Below, piece after piece: positions 1 through 9,047 of a stretch of 44,676 bases of DNA. The stretch is from contig JACOSX010000131.1 in the NCBI GenBank assembly GCA_016178625.1, positions 1 through 44,676 of the forward strand, read 5' to 3'. Numbering within the stretch: the stretch's first letter is position 1; every line of letters starts with the position of its first letter. The notes below the pieces were generated by a model. The model made no database searches. It was given only the letters and a program-made list of their open reading frames with translations, and was not told the DNA's origin. A program made the translations under genes and the position numbers. Source of the DNA: Ignavibacteria bacterium. Lineage in GTDB: Bacteria > Bacteroidota > Ignavibacteria > UBA10030 > SZUA-254.

Positions 1-109
1 ATGGTGCTGTCTCCTTTTATTTGATTAGAATTTGTGGTTTGCTCACTTCAAATCTAACCAACCGGAGCGGCACCTCCTAATTTTTACACAAATATACGGA
101 CTTCATCCC
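1..109 (-). mobile_element. Possible edge of an inserted element interrupting the histidine kinase
   Basis: Kinase homology stops abruptly after the H-box (codons down to about position 107), and the next ten codons match no kinase continuation before a TAG at 77-79. On the minus strand the sequence that follows is non-coding: a short GC-rich segment able to form a weak GGAG/CTCC hairpin (about 62-76), then an AT-rich stretch, then AAAAGGAG about 8 bases before the edge, where the last two bases are AT. If the next base outside is G, a start codon with a good ribosome-binding site lies exactly at the edge, as expected for a transposase gene. This is inference; no terminal repeat, target duplication or transposase is visible. 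A simple deletion or assembly join would look the same. Confidence 0.25.
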
Positions 110-1978
110 AAGGAGATTATTGAAATCATGTGCGATGCCTCCGGCGAGGGTACCGAGGTTCTCCATCTTTTGCGCCTGTCGGAGCTGGTCCTCAAGTCTC
201 TTCCGTTCAGTGTTATCGAAGATGTATGTTTTGATTTCAACAAGTTCACCGCGATCATTGAATGTGCCGACGACGTTCTCGACAACGTAGACTTGTTTGC
301 CATCGACCCGATGGAATTCGACTTCGTAGTATTCAATCTTCCTTCTTTTCTGGAGAAGTTTTAGCATCGCCTTATACGACTCAGGGTTCGGGTAGAGCGA
401 ATTCATATTGAAGTTCAATGCATCATCAACTGTGGCAAACCCGAAGATGCGTGCAAACGCCGGATTACAATTAAGGATTGTTCCAGAAGGAGAGGAAGTG
501 ATAACACCAGTTAAGTCTTCTTCAAAAAATCTCCGATACCTTTCCTCCGACAATCTCAGCGCCTCCTCTGCATGCCTCCGCTCAGTAATGTCACGTGATA
601 CCGAGCTAAACCCGTGAACGGCACTTTTTTCCCCGTTATGAATTAAGCTGCTCGTTGTTTCGAACCAGATGTATTCTCCATCTTTCCGACGGAAGCGATA
701 GGTAATTGTCTGGGTACCTGTTTCTTCCAACATTGCCTTATGAGCCCTGTTGACTGCATCGATGTCGTCAGGATGGAAAAACTCAAACTTTGAGTGTCCT
801 AACAGTTCATCTGGCTCATATCCAAGGAGTGTTCGACACGCTGGGGAAGCGTAGAGGTAGACACCTTCTGGTGTATGAGTTGAGATCAAATCGGTGGAAT
901 TCTCGGCAAGTAGTCGATATCGCGCTTCGCTTTCCTGCAATGCCAGCTCAGCCCGCCTGCGCTCGCTGATATTCCGCCCAACGCCGACAAAACCGATGAT
1001 CTCTTCACTGGCAAGGACCGGAGTAAAAGAGAAATCCATTGAGAGACTTGTACCACTTTTCGCGAGAACATCAACTGTGAAGAAACCTTCGCGAACTTTA
1101 TTATTGTTAAGAGTAGTTTCCCGATATTGTTCAAGGTACCTTTTTTTATTGGGTTGAATGAGATCAGTCAAATGTTTCCCAATCAATTCCCTTTCCTGGT
1201 ATCCCAAAAGTGGTAGGATTGCACCTTGAGCCATCTCGATCTGAAAGTCTTCATTCGTTTTGACGAGAATGTCATTCATCGCAGCGAGAGCAGATTTCAT
1301 GGCTTGATATGGCGTGTTCATCGTAATCCGATGACGGAAGACGAAAAATACGACCATCGCCAATGCCGTTGTCGAAGTAATTGCATACAACTCAAAGCTC
1401 TTCTCGGAAAGGACAGAGAAAATCGACAAGGTAAATGGCGTCGGAAGAAGCAGCATGAGGAACGCAAAGGAGGTGAACAACAAATTCGTTTTCATCCCTT
1501 TCTCTCTGAATCCACCGATGAGTGAGTACAGCAGCGCCACACCGATGCTGAACAGAATCGACATCCACGTAAGATAGTACACGTATCCGCCTACCGTAAT
1601 TCCCGACGTAGTGATAAACGGATTCGGAATGAGCTTCAACAGAACGAGTGTATAGCTGAAAAGTCCCGCGAAATAGATGGCAGCAATAATTGACTTAGAT
1701 CGTAATATCTCGTATCGCTTTACGAAGATCACCATGAAGTGGAGGAAGAAGAAAGGAAAAACCGAGTAGAGAAAAGCACTTAATTCTCCCAACACCCGAT
1801 GGAGCGTTGGCGATATTGATACGTTGTAGAGATAACCTGATACGCCTAGGAATAGCAGTGAACACACACAGAAAGGGTAAAACTTCCCCAACACATTGCG
1901 ATGAGATTTCACCAACACCAATAGTGCGAGGACGAAATTTACCACACTGTAGACGAGCGAAACGTAGAAGTAGATCAT
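77..1978 (-). CDS. Membrane PAS sensor histidine kinase, truncated after the H-box
   Basis: The first ~215 residues hold about seven hydrophobic segments, resembling the 7TM sensor region found in front of some histidine kinases. Three PAS/PAC modules follow (about 225-345, 345-470 and 475-595), each ending in a typical PAC stretch such as GRNISERRRAE. Then comes the start of a HisKA dimerisation domain with LAGGIAHDFNNLL; the phospho-acceptor is His617. The family continues with the rest of HisKA and an HATPase domain of some 200 residues; here only ten unrelated residues precede a stop. The protein can therefore sense and dimerise but not autophosphorylate. The ATG start has AAGGGG about seven bases upstream and a TTGACA promoter 37-65 bases upstream. 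Probably a disrupted gene. Confidence 0.85.
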   Translation of the reverse strand: MIYFYVSLVYSVVNFVLALLVLVKSHRNVLGKFYPFCVCSLLFLGVSGYLYNVSISPTLHRVLGELSAFLYSVFPFFFLHFMVIFVKRYEILRSKSIIAAIYFAGLFSYTLVLLKLIPNPFITTSGITVGGYVYYLTWMSILFSIGVALLYSLIGGFREKGMKTNLLFTSFAFLMLLLPTPFTLSIFSVLSEKSFELYAITSTTALAMVVFFVFRHRITMNTPYQAMKSALAAMNDILVKTNEDFQIEMAQGAILPLLGYQERELIGKHLTDLIQPNKKRYLEQYRETTLNNNKVREGFFTVDVLAKSGTSLSMDFSFTPVLASEEIIGFVGVGRNISERRRAELALQESEARYRLLAENSTDLISTHTPEGVYLYASPACRTLLGYEPDELLGHSKFEFFHPDDIDAVNRAHKAMLEETGTQTITYRFRRKDGEYIWFETTSSLIHNGEKSAVHGFSSVSRDITERRHAEEALRLSEERYRRFFEEDLTGVITSSPSGTILNCNPAFARIFGFATVDDALNFNMNSLYPNPESYKAMLKLLQKRRKIEYYEVEFHRVDGKQVYVVENVVGTFNDRGELVEIKTYIFDNTERKRLEDQLRQAQKMENLGTLAGGIAHDFNNLLGMKSVYLCKN

Positions 1979-2014
1979 TCCATACCCCTTGTTCAGGTCA
2001 TTATTAGCTCGTCA

Positions 2015-2043
2015 AAATTATGGTATTTATTCTAATGTGTCAA
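2015..2043 (-). promoter_or_regulatory. Sigma-70-type promoter of the PAS kinase gene
   Basis: On the minus strand a perfect -35 TTGACA (2038-2043) is followed by exactly 17 bases and TAATTT (2015-2020). Transcription would start near 2008, giving a leader of about 30 bases. It lies between the terminator of the respiratory operon and the kinase start. The -10 matches the consensus at three of six positions, so the call rests on the -35, the spacing and the position. Confidence 0.45.
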
Positions 2044-2093
2044 GGAAGGGTGTGAGACAGATCGTGTTTGAGATAGGACGGGGATCACATAAA

Positions 2094-2125
2094 ACAAAAA
2101 AGCCCCCAAAAACGAGGGCTTTGAC
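2094..2125 (-). terminator. Rho-independent terminator of the Rieske/cytochrome operon
   Basis: Read on the minus strand, AAGCCCTC and GGGGGCTT form an 8-bp stem (with one G-U pair) around a short T-rich loop, followed by TTTTTTGTTTT. It lies about 20 bases after the stop of the octahaem cytochrome gene, so it should end the respiratory transcript before the kinase promoter. Confidence 0.8.
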
Positions 2126-2143
2126 ATTCTTGATTAGGGGGTA

Positions 2144-4729
2144 TTACTTCGACTTCGCTACTGTCAACACGTAGTCTCGCAACGCTTTGATCTGCTCTTT
2201 AGCGTCACCTCCAAAATCCTGTGAGAACGGTGATGGTTCTTTCAAATCTGGATAAAATTGTGGCATCTTTGTTCCGGGTTGAATCGATTGCGGATCAGCC
2301 ACCCAATCTAGAATCCAGTCTGGTTTCAGTCTACCCTTTGCCATTGCAAGATTGGGTGCGAGATCAGCGAACGACTTACCCTCTGGGATCTTGCCTGTGT
2401 AATGGCAACTGAGGCACTGCAAATCTTCAAATAGTTTTTTTCCAACAGACACATATTTCTGGTCTGGCTGAAATGCCCGATAATCTCTCAACTCAAGATC
2501 TTTCTTGTGCAATGCGAGGAAGTACTTGCTGATCGTCGTGATCTCTGAATCGTTCAGGCTGAACGTCGGCATCCGGATCTTTAACCATGGTCGGATTGGC
2601 ATAGGACCCTTCAAAAAATCATGGAGCCAGGGTTCTTGCACTTTCGATCCTTCCGGGAACAAGTACGGTGGTGCCATTGCCTCGTCGTCGAGTGTCGCTT
2701 TGATCGATCCACCGATCTCCTCAATTTTATGGCAATTGATGCAATTGTAATATTGTGTGACTCGCCGACCTGTTTCAACCGCCTGCAAGGTCTTATCAAA
2801 CGGCTGATGATACTGTTCTTCGGCACCTTCTTTGGTCATCCCACGGAGTAACGTACGGAGGGTAATAATTTCGCTATCGCTGAATGCAAAGACTGGCATT
2901 TTTGAAACAATGCGATCCGTTGCATATTGTCGCGCATCTTGAATCTTACCGAAGATCCAATCATCCCAGTTGTGGAGAACTTTTGTGTCACCAAAGTCAA
3001 TTTCATCTACTCGTTTCCTACCGATGTTCGATAGCGCAACACTCACTCGACCTTCCTTTTCCATACCCTTGATCGTGTGACAGCCTGAACAACCGAACTC
3101 TCGAATAAGCTTATCGCCGCGTTTGATGAGATCAATGTTGTCAAGCGCTATCTTTTTCTGCTCAAACTGACGATCATCTTTTAATGTCACGAGATAGGCA
3201 ACAACATCACGTGCCTCTTGATCGGTCAGACGCAGATTAGGCATACGAGTCGTGGGCCTATATTGTCGTGGATTTTTTATCCACTCAAACATCCAGTCAG
3301 GATCCAGCTTACTTCCGGCACGGGTTAGTTCCGGAGCAACGTCATAACTGAATCCGCGTTCCTGACGCATTCGGGTATCATCCCCAACCACATGGCAGCC
3401 CTTGCAACCGATCGTTTCCACGAGTTCTTTGCCGTGAGCCGCATTTCCCCCTGCACTGATTCCGTGTTGCAGATGATACGATGCATCTTTACTCACGCTC
3501 CATAGGTAAGCAACGATTGCTCCTGCTTGGTCATCATTAAAGCGGAAGTTCGGCATCCGCGTGTGCGGATTGTAGTCCTTTGGATTGCGGATCCATCGGA
3601 AGAGCCACTCAGCTTTTGTCTTCGCTCCGAGTTGGTTTAATTCAGGACCGATCTTCGCCAGGTCTGTGAATCCTTTAATCTCATGACATCCAAAACATCC
3701 GGCTTCGGAGAGAATCTGTTTCCCTTTATTGAAGCGATCAGCAAACTTTACATAAGATTGATCCGTGTGGCAGCTATTGCACGAGGCATATACTTCTTTT
3801 CCCTTGAGGAGAGGCCATTCCCAGTAACGATCTTCATTGCCGTGTGCCATTCCCGCTGTCAGGCCTGGGCCCTGACCACGATGGCAAGGTGTGCAGCCGA
3901 ATACTTCGGGATTATGAATCTTCAATAATTCCGGTACAGGGTGCATCGTGTACGGCTGAGGAACATCTTCCATCAGATCATCTTTCCATCCCAGATGGCA
4001 TGTCTGACATCGGTCGATACGGGCTTTGGGGATACCAAAATTGGAACGATCAAAATTATTCATCATCACCTGTCGAATTTGGATTGATGATGCCTTTGCT
4101 TTTTCAATTTTCGATGTTGCCAAATCGATGGACGCGTATAGATCTTTCACCTTCGATCGGACAGCTTTGATCGCATTCCGGTAACCATTAACAATTTTAT
4201 TTAGCGAGTCGTGTCTAGCCGTGAGTTGCTCCACTCTGGTGTTATAGTTTGCCATTTGAGCGGTAAGCTCTTGGACCTGTCTCTTATACCCAAGATCCTC
4301 TTTGCCTTCGTGGATCGATTTCTTCCAGAAGTAATACGCTTCGTCGCCACGACTCTTCGCAAAGGTATAATCTCTGTTTGCGTCAAGGAGCGTTTCCTCA
4401 AGTGTCATCACTTCTTTTTGAAGACCGACTACTTCAGGAGAGTTGAGTTTTTCTTCAGCCTCCTTCAGCTCACCGTTGACTTGAGTCAGTGTTGCAGAAT
4501 CGAGACCGGAGATAGACTCTTTCAGCTTCTCTTCCCACTTTTGCTGGCTCAACACGAAGTATTGTTCCTGAGTTTCTTTCCAGGGTCGTCGCGTTGAAAT
4601 TTCATCGACCACTGCCCACATCGTCCCGAGGAACAACAGCATCGAAAGGGTCAAGTACAACTTGCTGTAGTTGCGTGTCTCTATGGGCGTGTCAGCCCGT
4701 TTACTAAAAAATGTGAACAAACCTTTCAT
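2144..4729 (-). CDS. Membrane-anchored octahaem cytochrome c of a Rieske/cytochrome b complex
   Basis: 861 residues. One membrane segment (about 23-42) anchors the protein. A long charged stretch (about 50-220), likely coiled coil, follows. Eight CxxCH haem sites are visible: 241-245, 279-283, 317-321, 345-349, 442-446, 547-551, 663-667 and 772-776. The last five lie in repeated cytochrome-c-like modules, each followed by an RMP or KMP motif (about 391, 495, 609, 719, 820) whose Met is a likely distal ligand. The first three sites show no such partner and may be bis-His. The gene starts 16 bases after the subunit IV-like gene, so it is probably the electron-accepting subunit in place of cytochrome c1 or f, carrying electrons from the Rieske centre to periplasmic acceptors. 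The partner and acceptor are inferred. Confidence 0.9.
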   Translation of the reverse strand: MKGLFTFFSKRADTPIETRNYSKLYLTLSMLLFLGTMWAVVDEISTRRPWKETQEQYFVLSQQKWEEKLKESISGLDSATLTQVNGELKEAEEKLNSPEVVGLQKEVMTLEETLLDANRDYTFAKSRGDEAYYFWKKSIHEGKEDLGYKRQVQELTAQMANYNTRVEQLTARHDSLNKIVNGYRNAIKAVRSKVKDLYASIDLATSKIEKAKASSIQIRQVMMNNFDRSNFGIPKARIDRCQTCHLGWKDDLMEDVPQPYTMHPVPELLKIHNPEVFGCTPCHRGQGPGLTAGMAHGNEDRYWEWPLLKGKEVYASCNSCHTDQSYVKFADRFNKGKQILSEAGCFGCHEIKGFTDLAKIGPELNQLGAKTKAEWLFRWIRNPKDYNPHTRMPNFRFNDDQAGAIVAYLWSVSKDASYHLQHGISAGGNAAHGKELVETIGCKGCHVVGDDTRMRQERGFSYDVAPELTRAGSKLDPDWMFEWIKNPRQYRPTTRMPNLRLTDQEARDVVAYLVTLKDDRQFEQKKIALDNIDLIKRGDKLIREFGCSGCHTIKGMEKEGRVSVALSNIGRKRVDEIDFGDTKVLHNWDDWIFGKIQDARQYATDRIVSKMPVFAFSDSEIITLRTLLRGMTKEGAEEQYHQPFDKTLQAVETGRRVTQYYNCINCHKIEEIGGSIKATLDDEAMAPPYLFPEGSKVQEPWLHDFLKGPMPIRPWLKIRMPTFSLNDSEITTISKYFLALHKKDLELRDYRAFQPDQKYVSVGKKLFEDLQCLSCHYTGKIPEGKSFADLAPNLAMAKGRLKPDWILDWVADPQSIQPGTKMPQFYPDLKEPSPFSQDFGGDAKEQIKALRDYVLTVAKSK

Positions 4730-4745
4730 ACGATCCGATCAAAGA

Positions 4746-5630
4746 TTAGATGTTGAACCAGGGGGTGACCAGAATATACTTGATGTTAAAGGCGATGCGT
4801 AGGATCATCTTGATCGGCAACGCGGTCATCGTCAGGAACAAAAATGCGATGATGTTGTATCGAAAGAACCCGAGTTTCTTCATAATCTCAGAGTTCTTCT
4901 TTTGGAACCAGTAAAGACCAATCAACGAGTAGTATCCAACCACAATCACGACACCGAAAATGAGGGCTGCAGGATTGAGACTATTGTCTGCTTTCCGGGT
5001 GTGAATACCGAAGAACTCTGAAAGATCAACATTCGTTAACGCGACAACCCGGTGCGTATCCCATTCTTGCCACGGGAAGAAGAAATACCAGCCAGGTCCA
5101 CGCCAAAACGTGCCGAGAACGATCAGCGAAACCCATAAAATCAAGAATCCAAAACAGAAGGTCAGGACAGAAAACTTCCTTTCCTTGAACGTATAGTATC
5201 CATTGCCTTTTTCGTTGATGTCGATATAAGGAATCGCCATCAATCCAACGATAATCAAACTCGGCATAACGACACCGGCAATCCACGGGTCGAAGTAGAC
5301 AAGCATCTCCTGGAGTCCGAGAAAGTACCAAGGTGCCTTTGAAGGGTTAGGGGTGAGTGTCGGATTTGCCGCTTCTTCAAGCGGCGCATCGATCAGGAAC
5401 GACCAGAATACAAGGATCACCATCACGAAGAGTGCACCTAAAAATTCCACACGGACCAAGTTGGGCCACACTTGTATCTTCTCACTGAGTTTCGCTTCGT
5501 CGAGATACCCTTGGCGATCATTCTTCAACGCCTTGTAGAACGACCACCATGTGTAAACGATGACGAGAACCAACAAGCCGACGATCGGAATGTTATCCGG
5601 CTTATGAATTAATTCCCAAACATTGTGCAT
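4746..5630 (-). CDS. Cytochrome b C-terminal subunit (subunit IV-like, extended)
   Basis: 294 residues with about six membrane segments, against three in the ~160-residue chloroplast subunit IV. The quinol-site loop reads NPSKAPWYFLGLQEML, so the PEWY motif is replaced by APWY. PEWY is associated with ubiquinone/plastiquinone enzymes and variants with menaquinone users, which suits a menaquinone-based chain (inference). The extra C-terminal helices resemble helix H and beyond of longer cytochrome b proteins. It lies 26 bases after the b6-like gene and 16 before the octahaem cytochrome gene. Together with the b6-like protein it forms the membrane core that oxidises quinol and recycles electrons to the quinone-reducing site. 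Confidence 0.88.
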   Translation of the reverse strand: MHNVWELIHKPDNIPIVGLLVLVIVYTWWSFYKALKNDRQGYLDEAKLSEKIQVWPNLVRVEFLGALFVMVILVFWSFLIDAPLEEAANPTLTPNPSKAPWYFLGLQEMLVYFDPWIAGVVMPSLIIVGLMAIPYIDINEKGNGYYTFKERKFSVLTFCFGFLILWVSLIVLGTFWRGPGWYFFFPWQEWDTHRVVALTNVDLSEFFGIHTRKADNSLNPAALIFGVVIVVGYYSLIGLYWFQKKNSEIMKKLGFFRYNIIAFLFLTMTALPIKMILRIAFNIKYILVTPWFNI

Positions 5631-5656
5631 TGATAGTGCCTATCCTTATGAACAAG

Positions 5657-6433
5657 TTATTCTTTTCCGTTCGACGTCGGACCGGAGATGCCTCCATCTT
5701 TTCGGATTCTCCAGAAATGGACAGCCATGAAGACTGTCGCAATCAGGGGCAGGAAAATACAATGACCCACATAGAACCGAAGAAGAGTCGGCGGTCCAAC
5801 TTGCGTTCCGCCGAGTAACACAAACCGCACATCATTGTCAATCCGCATTCCAAGTTCGGGACCAAACGGACCTTGATGACCGAGCAATGGAGTTGCTCGC
5901 GCCATGTTGGTGCCAACTGTCACTGCCCATATCGCAAGTTGATCCCACGGAAGAAGGTATCCGGTGAAGCTGAGTAGTAAGGTCAAAACAAGCAGAACCA
6001 CACCCACGACCCAGTTAAATTGTCTGGGTGGTTTGTAAGATCCCGTCAGGAAGACGCGAAACATATGGAGCATGACCGTGATAACCATCGCGTGCGCTGC
6101 CCATCGATGCATATTTCGAATAAGAGGGCCGAACGCGACGTCGTTCATCAAGTATTTCATGTCCTCGTATGCGTACTCAGCGGCCGGACGATAGTAAAAC
6201 ATCAGGATCACTCCCGTGATCGTCAAGACCAGAAAGAGGAGAAACGTGATTCCCCCCATTCCCCATGTGAACCCGATGTTCGTTGCGTGGCGAGGGATGC
6301 GCACCGGATGTAAGTGTAGAAAGACATTATCAACTATCTGTAGCGCGCGATTTCGATTGGTGTCTTGGTAGTTATGACGGAAGATGGACTTCCACACTTC
6401 TGTCTGTTGAAGCTTTTCACGAATCTTGAGCAT
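5657..6433 (-). CDS. Cytochrome b N-terminal subunit (b6-like)
   Basis: 258 residues, four membrane helices. The haem b ligands are His109 and His123 (in MHRWAAH and LHMFR) and His224 and His239 (in YVGHC and AVHFW). The second pair is 15 residues apart, as in b6 and Rieske/cytb enzymes of the b6f type; mitochondrial bc1 has 14. The Cys that binds the extra haem c of b6 (in the FYCLGG region) is absent: the local sequence is FTWGMGGI. Split cytochrome b plus a Rieske protein upstream defines a quinol:cytochrome c reductase. The gap to the Rieske gene is 28 bases, consistent with one operon. Confidence 0.92.
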   Translation of the reverse strand: MLKIREKLQQTEVWKSIFRHNYQDTNRNRALQIVDNVFLHLHPVRIPRHATNIGFTWGMGGITFLLFLVLTITGVILMFYYRPAAEYAYEDMKYLMNDVAFGPLIRNMHRWAAHAMVITVMLHMFRVFLTGSYKPPRQFNWVVGVVLLVLTLLLSFTGYLLPWDQLAIWAVTVGTNMARATPLLGHQGPFGPELGMRIDNDVRFVLLGGTQVGPPTLLRFYVGHCIFLPLIATVFMAVHFWRIRKDGGISGPTSNGKE

Positions 6434-6461
6434 TCTTGTTCCTTGAGGAAAACTGATCAGC

Positions 6462-7118
6462 TTAGCTGTACTTCAGGTACGAATCAGGATTAATCCACTC
6501 CCCTTTTTCGAAGAGGAACTTGATATTTCGATCAATGAGCAGCTGTCCATCATCAGCTAAAGATATTTTCAACCGCTCAAGCGGACGAGGTGCCGGACCC
6601 TCGAAGTTAATCCCTGAGCGCCGGAAACCGCTTCCATGACATGGGCATTTGAATTTATTTTCGGTGGAAAGCCATCGTGGAGTACACCCGAGATGCGTGC
6701 AGATTGCGGAGAGCGCGTAGAATCCTTCACCCTCACGAACAATCCACACGCGATAATCATCCTTATACTTTTCACTCACCTCATCGACGAGATAGTCTTG
6801 TGGAAATCCTGCTTTGAATGCAGAAGGTGGTTCGTATAAAATGCGAGGAAACATCATTCGGAGTGTGCCCACGGTCGACGTTGCAAGGAACACAAAAAAC
6901 GCTGCCCATCCTGCCACAGAGAAAAAGTTGCGTCTGCTGATGCGCCATATACCCGGATCATCTTCGGGTGGACGATCTTGTTTAGGTTTCTTAATCCCAG
7001 CTGCTGCCGGTTTCACTGATGTGGGAGGTTTCGGTGCTTCAACGAACGCAGGGGTTGCAACTCCTTGAGGCTTCGGCGTTTCCTTTGCTTCTACCTTCGA
7101 TTCACTTGGATTGTCCAT
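6462..7118 (-). CDS. Rieske iron-sulfur protein with Tat signal anchor
   Basis: 218 residues. A proline/lysine-rich cytoplasmic tail (1-55) precedes a twin-arginine motif [11 protein letters not shown] and one membrane helix (about 65-90), as in Rieske proteins exported folded by Tat and left anchored. The cluster-binding motifs are CTHLGC (140-145) and CPCHGS (158-163): Cys140, His142, Cys158 and His161 should hold the 2Fe-2S cluster and Cys145/Cys160 the disulfide. It is the first gene of the operon and passes electrons from quinol to the octahaem cytochrome. The ATG sits about 37 bases after the predicted transcription start. Confidence 0.93.
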   Translation of the reverse strand: MDNPSESKVEAKETPKPQGVATPAFVEAPKPPTSVKPAAAGIKKPKQDRPPEDDPGIWRISRRNFFSVAGWAAFFVFLATSTVGTLRMMFPRILYEPPSAFKAGFPQDYLVDEVSEKYKDDYRVWIVREGEGFYALSAICTHLGCTPRWLSTENKFKCPCHGSGFRRSGINFEGPAPRPLERLKISLADDGQLLIDRNIKFLFEKGEWINPDSYLKYS

Positions 7119-7162
7119 TATTGCATTCGTTGTGATTAAGATCGACGACTTGAAAGTGGAAA

Positions 7163-7191
7163 AATATAGTAAAAAAAACGAAATTAGTCAA
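7163..7191 (-). promoter_or_regulatory. Sigma-70-type promoter of the respiratory operon
   Basis: On the minus strand TTGACT (7186-7191), exactly 17 bases containing a run of eight T, then TATATT (7163-7168). Both hexamers match the classical consensus at five of six positions. The start would fall near 7155, giving a 5' leader of about 37 bases before the Rieske ATG. No operator-like repeat is obvious. Confidence 0.6.
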
Positions 7192-7252
7192 ACGAAGTTA
7201 AGCATGTATTCCTGATCTCGTCGACATCAGCTTCTCCATCGTTCATCCATGT

Positions 7253-7281
7253 TTGCTTCTCTTGCTATGAAAGAGTATATT
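7253..7281 (+). promoter_or_regulatory. Likely bshC promoter
   Basis: TTGCTT (7253-7258), 17 bases, TATATT (7276-7281). The -10 is strong and the -35 weak. The expected start near 7288 leaves about 22 bases before the bshC ATG. It is divergent from the respiratory promoter with some 60 bases between the two -35 elements. Confidence 0.45.
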
Positions 7282-7309
7282 TTCCAACATCAAAGATCAC
7301 CTCCTCATT

Positions 7310-8959
7310 ATGAATTCAACAACCTGGATTGACGTCAACGATCTCCCACATTCTGTGGGCGGATTCTCTCTCCTGTTTTGTGATTATCTGAATGACTTTC
7401 AAAGAGTCCACCATTATTTCGAGACCGACTTCCATTCCCTTCAACAAATTCCGAAGCTTGCCGACCGGTTGCGCCAGCATTATTCGCACCGATCTCTCCT
7501 TGTCGAGATTCTTACTGAACAAAACCAGAAGTTCGGCGTAGGCGTCTCGACCTTAGAGAACATCAAACATCTCGCCGACGAAAAAACATTCGCTGTTGTC
7601 ACCGGGCAACAACTCGGTATATTGGGCGGACCGCTTTATACGGTGTACAAGGCTATTACTGCAATCAAGCTCTCAAAGCAGCTTTCTGTTAATTTCCCCG
7701 AGTACAAGTTTGTTCCGGTATTCTGGCTTGAATCGGAAGATCATGATTTCGAAGAAGTGAATAAGGTCGGAATTCTTAGTACCGAGCATGTGCCCACAAA
7801 GATCGAGTACCTCCCACATGGCAAGCCCTTGCAGAAAAATCCCGGTCCGATTGGGGAGCTCCGTCTTGATGGTTACCTTGATTCATTCTACGATCAGCTC
7901 CAAAAGTCTTTGGGAAACTCGGAATTCAAGAAACCCCTTGTAGAGTTATTGGCAAGCGCGTATAAGCCAGAGGCGAGCTTTGAGCAGGCGTTTGCCGTAC
8001 TGATGAATACGCTATTTGACGGAGAGGGGTTAATCTTCATCTCACCAAATGACAAGCGTCTCAAGACTCTTCTTGCTCCCATCTTCCAGAAGGAAATTCA
8101 AGAATTTCCACGCGTTTCTCAACTCATCATTCAACAGAGCGCAGAATTGGAGAACCGATACCATGCACAAATTAAGACAAAGGCGCTCAATCTCTTTCAC
8201 TTCTTCAAAGGCGGTCGCTACTTTATTGAGCCGAGAGAACATGATTTCAGTCTTCGCGGAACCAGGCACTTCATTCCAAAGGATGAACTCCTTCGCATCG
8301 CTACCGAAACTCCAGAATTACTCAGTCCCAATGTTGCATTGCGTCCAATCTGTCAAGACACGATCCTTCCAACAGTCGCGTACGTTGCTGGACCGTCCGA
8401 GATTGCTTACTTCGCACAGTTAAAGAGTGTCTACCAGTATTTCGGCATCACGATGCCGATGATTTATCCGCGAGCCAGCACCACCATCCTTGAAGAAAAG
8501 ATCGAGAGAATAATGGAAAAATATGAATTGGACATTCTTGATTTCTTCGGTGATCCGGAAAAAGTCAATAACAGGGTTATCGAGCTGGCGTCGGAGGTGA
8601 GAGTTGATGAGATGTTCCAGAGCGCGATTCAGCGGGTCAACGATCAAGTGAATGAGATGCGGTTTGGCTTGAACTATATTGATTCCACCTTATTGGGGGC
8701 GTTAGAAACTACTCGGTCGAAATTGGAGTTTCAACTACATGCACTCAGAGAAAAAACGATGGCAGCACAAAAGCAAAAACATGAAGTTGCACTGCGGCAA
8801 GTTCAGAAAGCATCTCACAGTATCTTTCCGAACAAGAATTTCCAGGAACGTGAACTAAGCATTGTCCACTTCATGAATAAACATGGACTTGAGTTTGTCC
8901 GATGGCTACTCAATGAGGTGCACATCGGTCACTTCAAGCACCAAGTTATCCGTCTCTAA
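7310..8959 (+). CDS. bshC: Bacillithiol biosynthesis cysteine-adding enzyme BshC
   Basis: 549 residues, close to the usual ~540. Family hallmarks are TGQQLGILGGP (98-108) and FWLESEDHDFEEVN (138-151), and a long C-terminal helical region. BshC adds cysteine to glucosaminyl-malate, the last step of bacillithiol synthesis in the cytoplasm. Bacillithiol is the main low-molecular-weight thiol in many Bacillota and Bacteroidota. The bshA and bshB partners are not in this window, which is common because bsh genes are often scattered. The ATG at 7310 lies about 22 bases after the predicted promoter start and shows no good Shine-Dalgarno. The next gene downstream is an outer-membrane barrel, probably cotranscribed but unrelated in function. 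Confidence 0.92.
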   Translation: MNSTTWIDVNDLPHSVGGFSLLFCDYLNDFQRVHHYFETDFHSLQQIPKLADRLRQHYSHRSLLVEILTEQNQKFGVGVSTLENIKHLADEKTFAVVTGQQLGILGGPLYTVYKAITAIKLSKQLSVNFPEYKFVPVFWLESEDHDFEEVNKVGILSTEHVPTKIEYLPHGKPLQKNPGPIGELRLDGYLDSFYDQLQKSLGNSEFKKPLVELLASAYKPEASFEQAFAVLMNTLFDGEGLIFISPNDKRLKTLLAPIFQKEIQEFPRVSQLIIQQSAELENRYHAQIKTKALNLFHFFKGGRYFIEPREHDFSLRGTRHFIPKDELLRIATETPELLSPNVALRPICQDTILPTVAYVAGPSEIAYFAQLKSVYQYFGITMPMIYPRASTTILEEKIERIMEKYELDILDFFGDPEKVNNRVIELASEVRVDEMFQSAIQRVNDQVNEMRFGLNYIDSTLLGALETTRSKLEFQLHALREKTMAAQKQKHEVALRQVQKASHSIFPNKNFQERELSIVHFMNKHGLEFVRWLLNEVHIGHFKHQVIRL

Positions 8960-9047
8960 CGGTATAGCGCTTCTTCAAATCAAATCGCTCTCGTTGGATC
9001 TTCCAGCGGGAGATCAAACATTTCCCACTTCCCTACGGAGTCACTCT

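Noticed and set aside
8883-9047. Longer N-terminus for the barrel protein
   Set aside because: It overlaps bshC and places the signal peptide 60 residues inside the protein.
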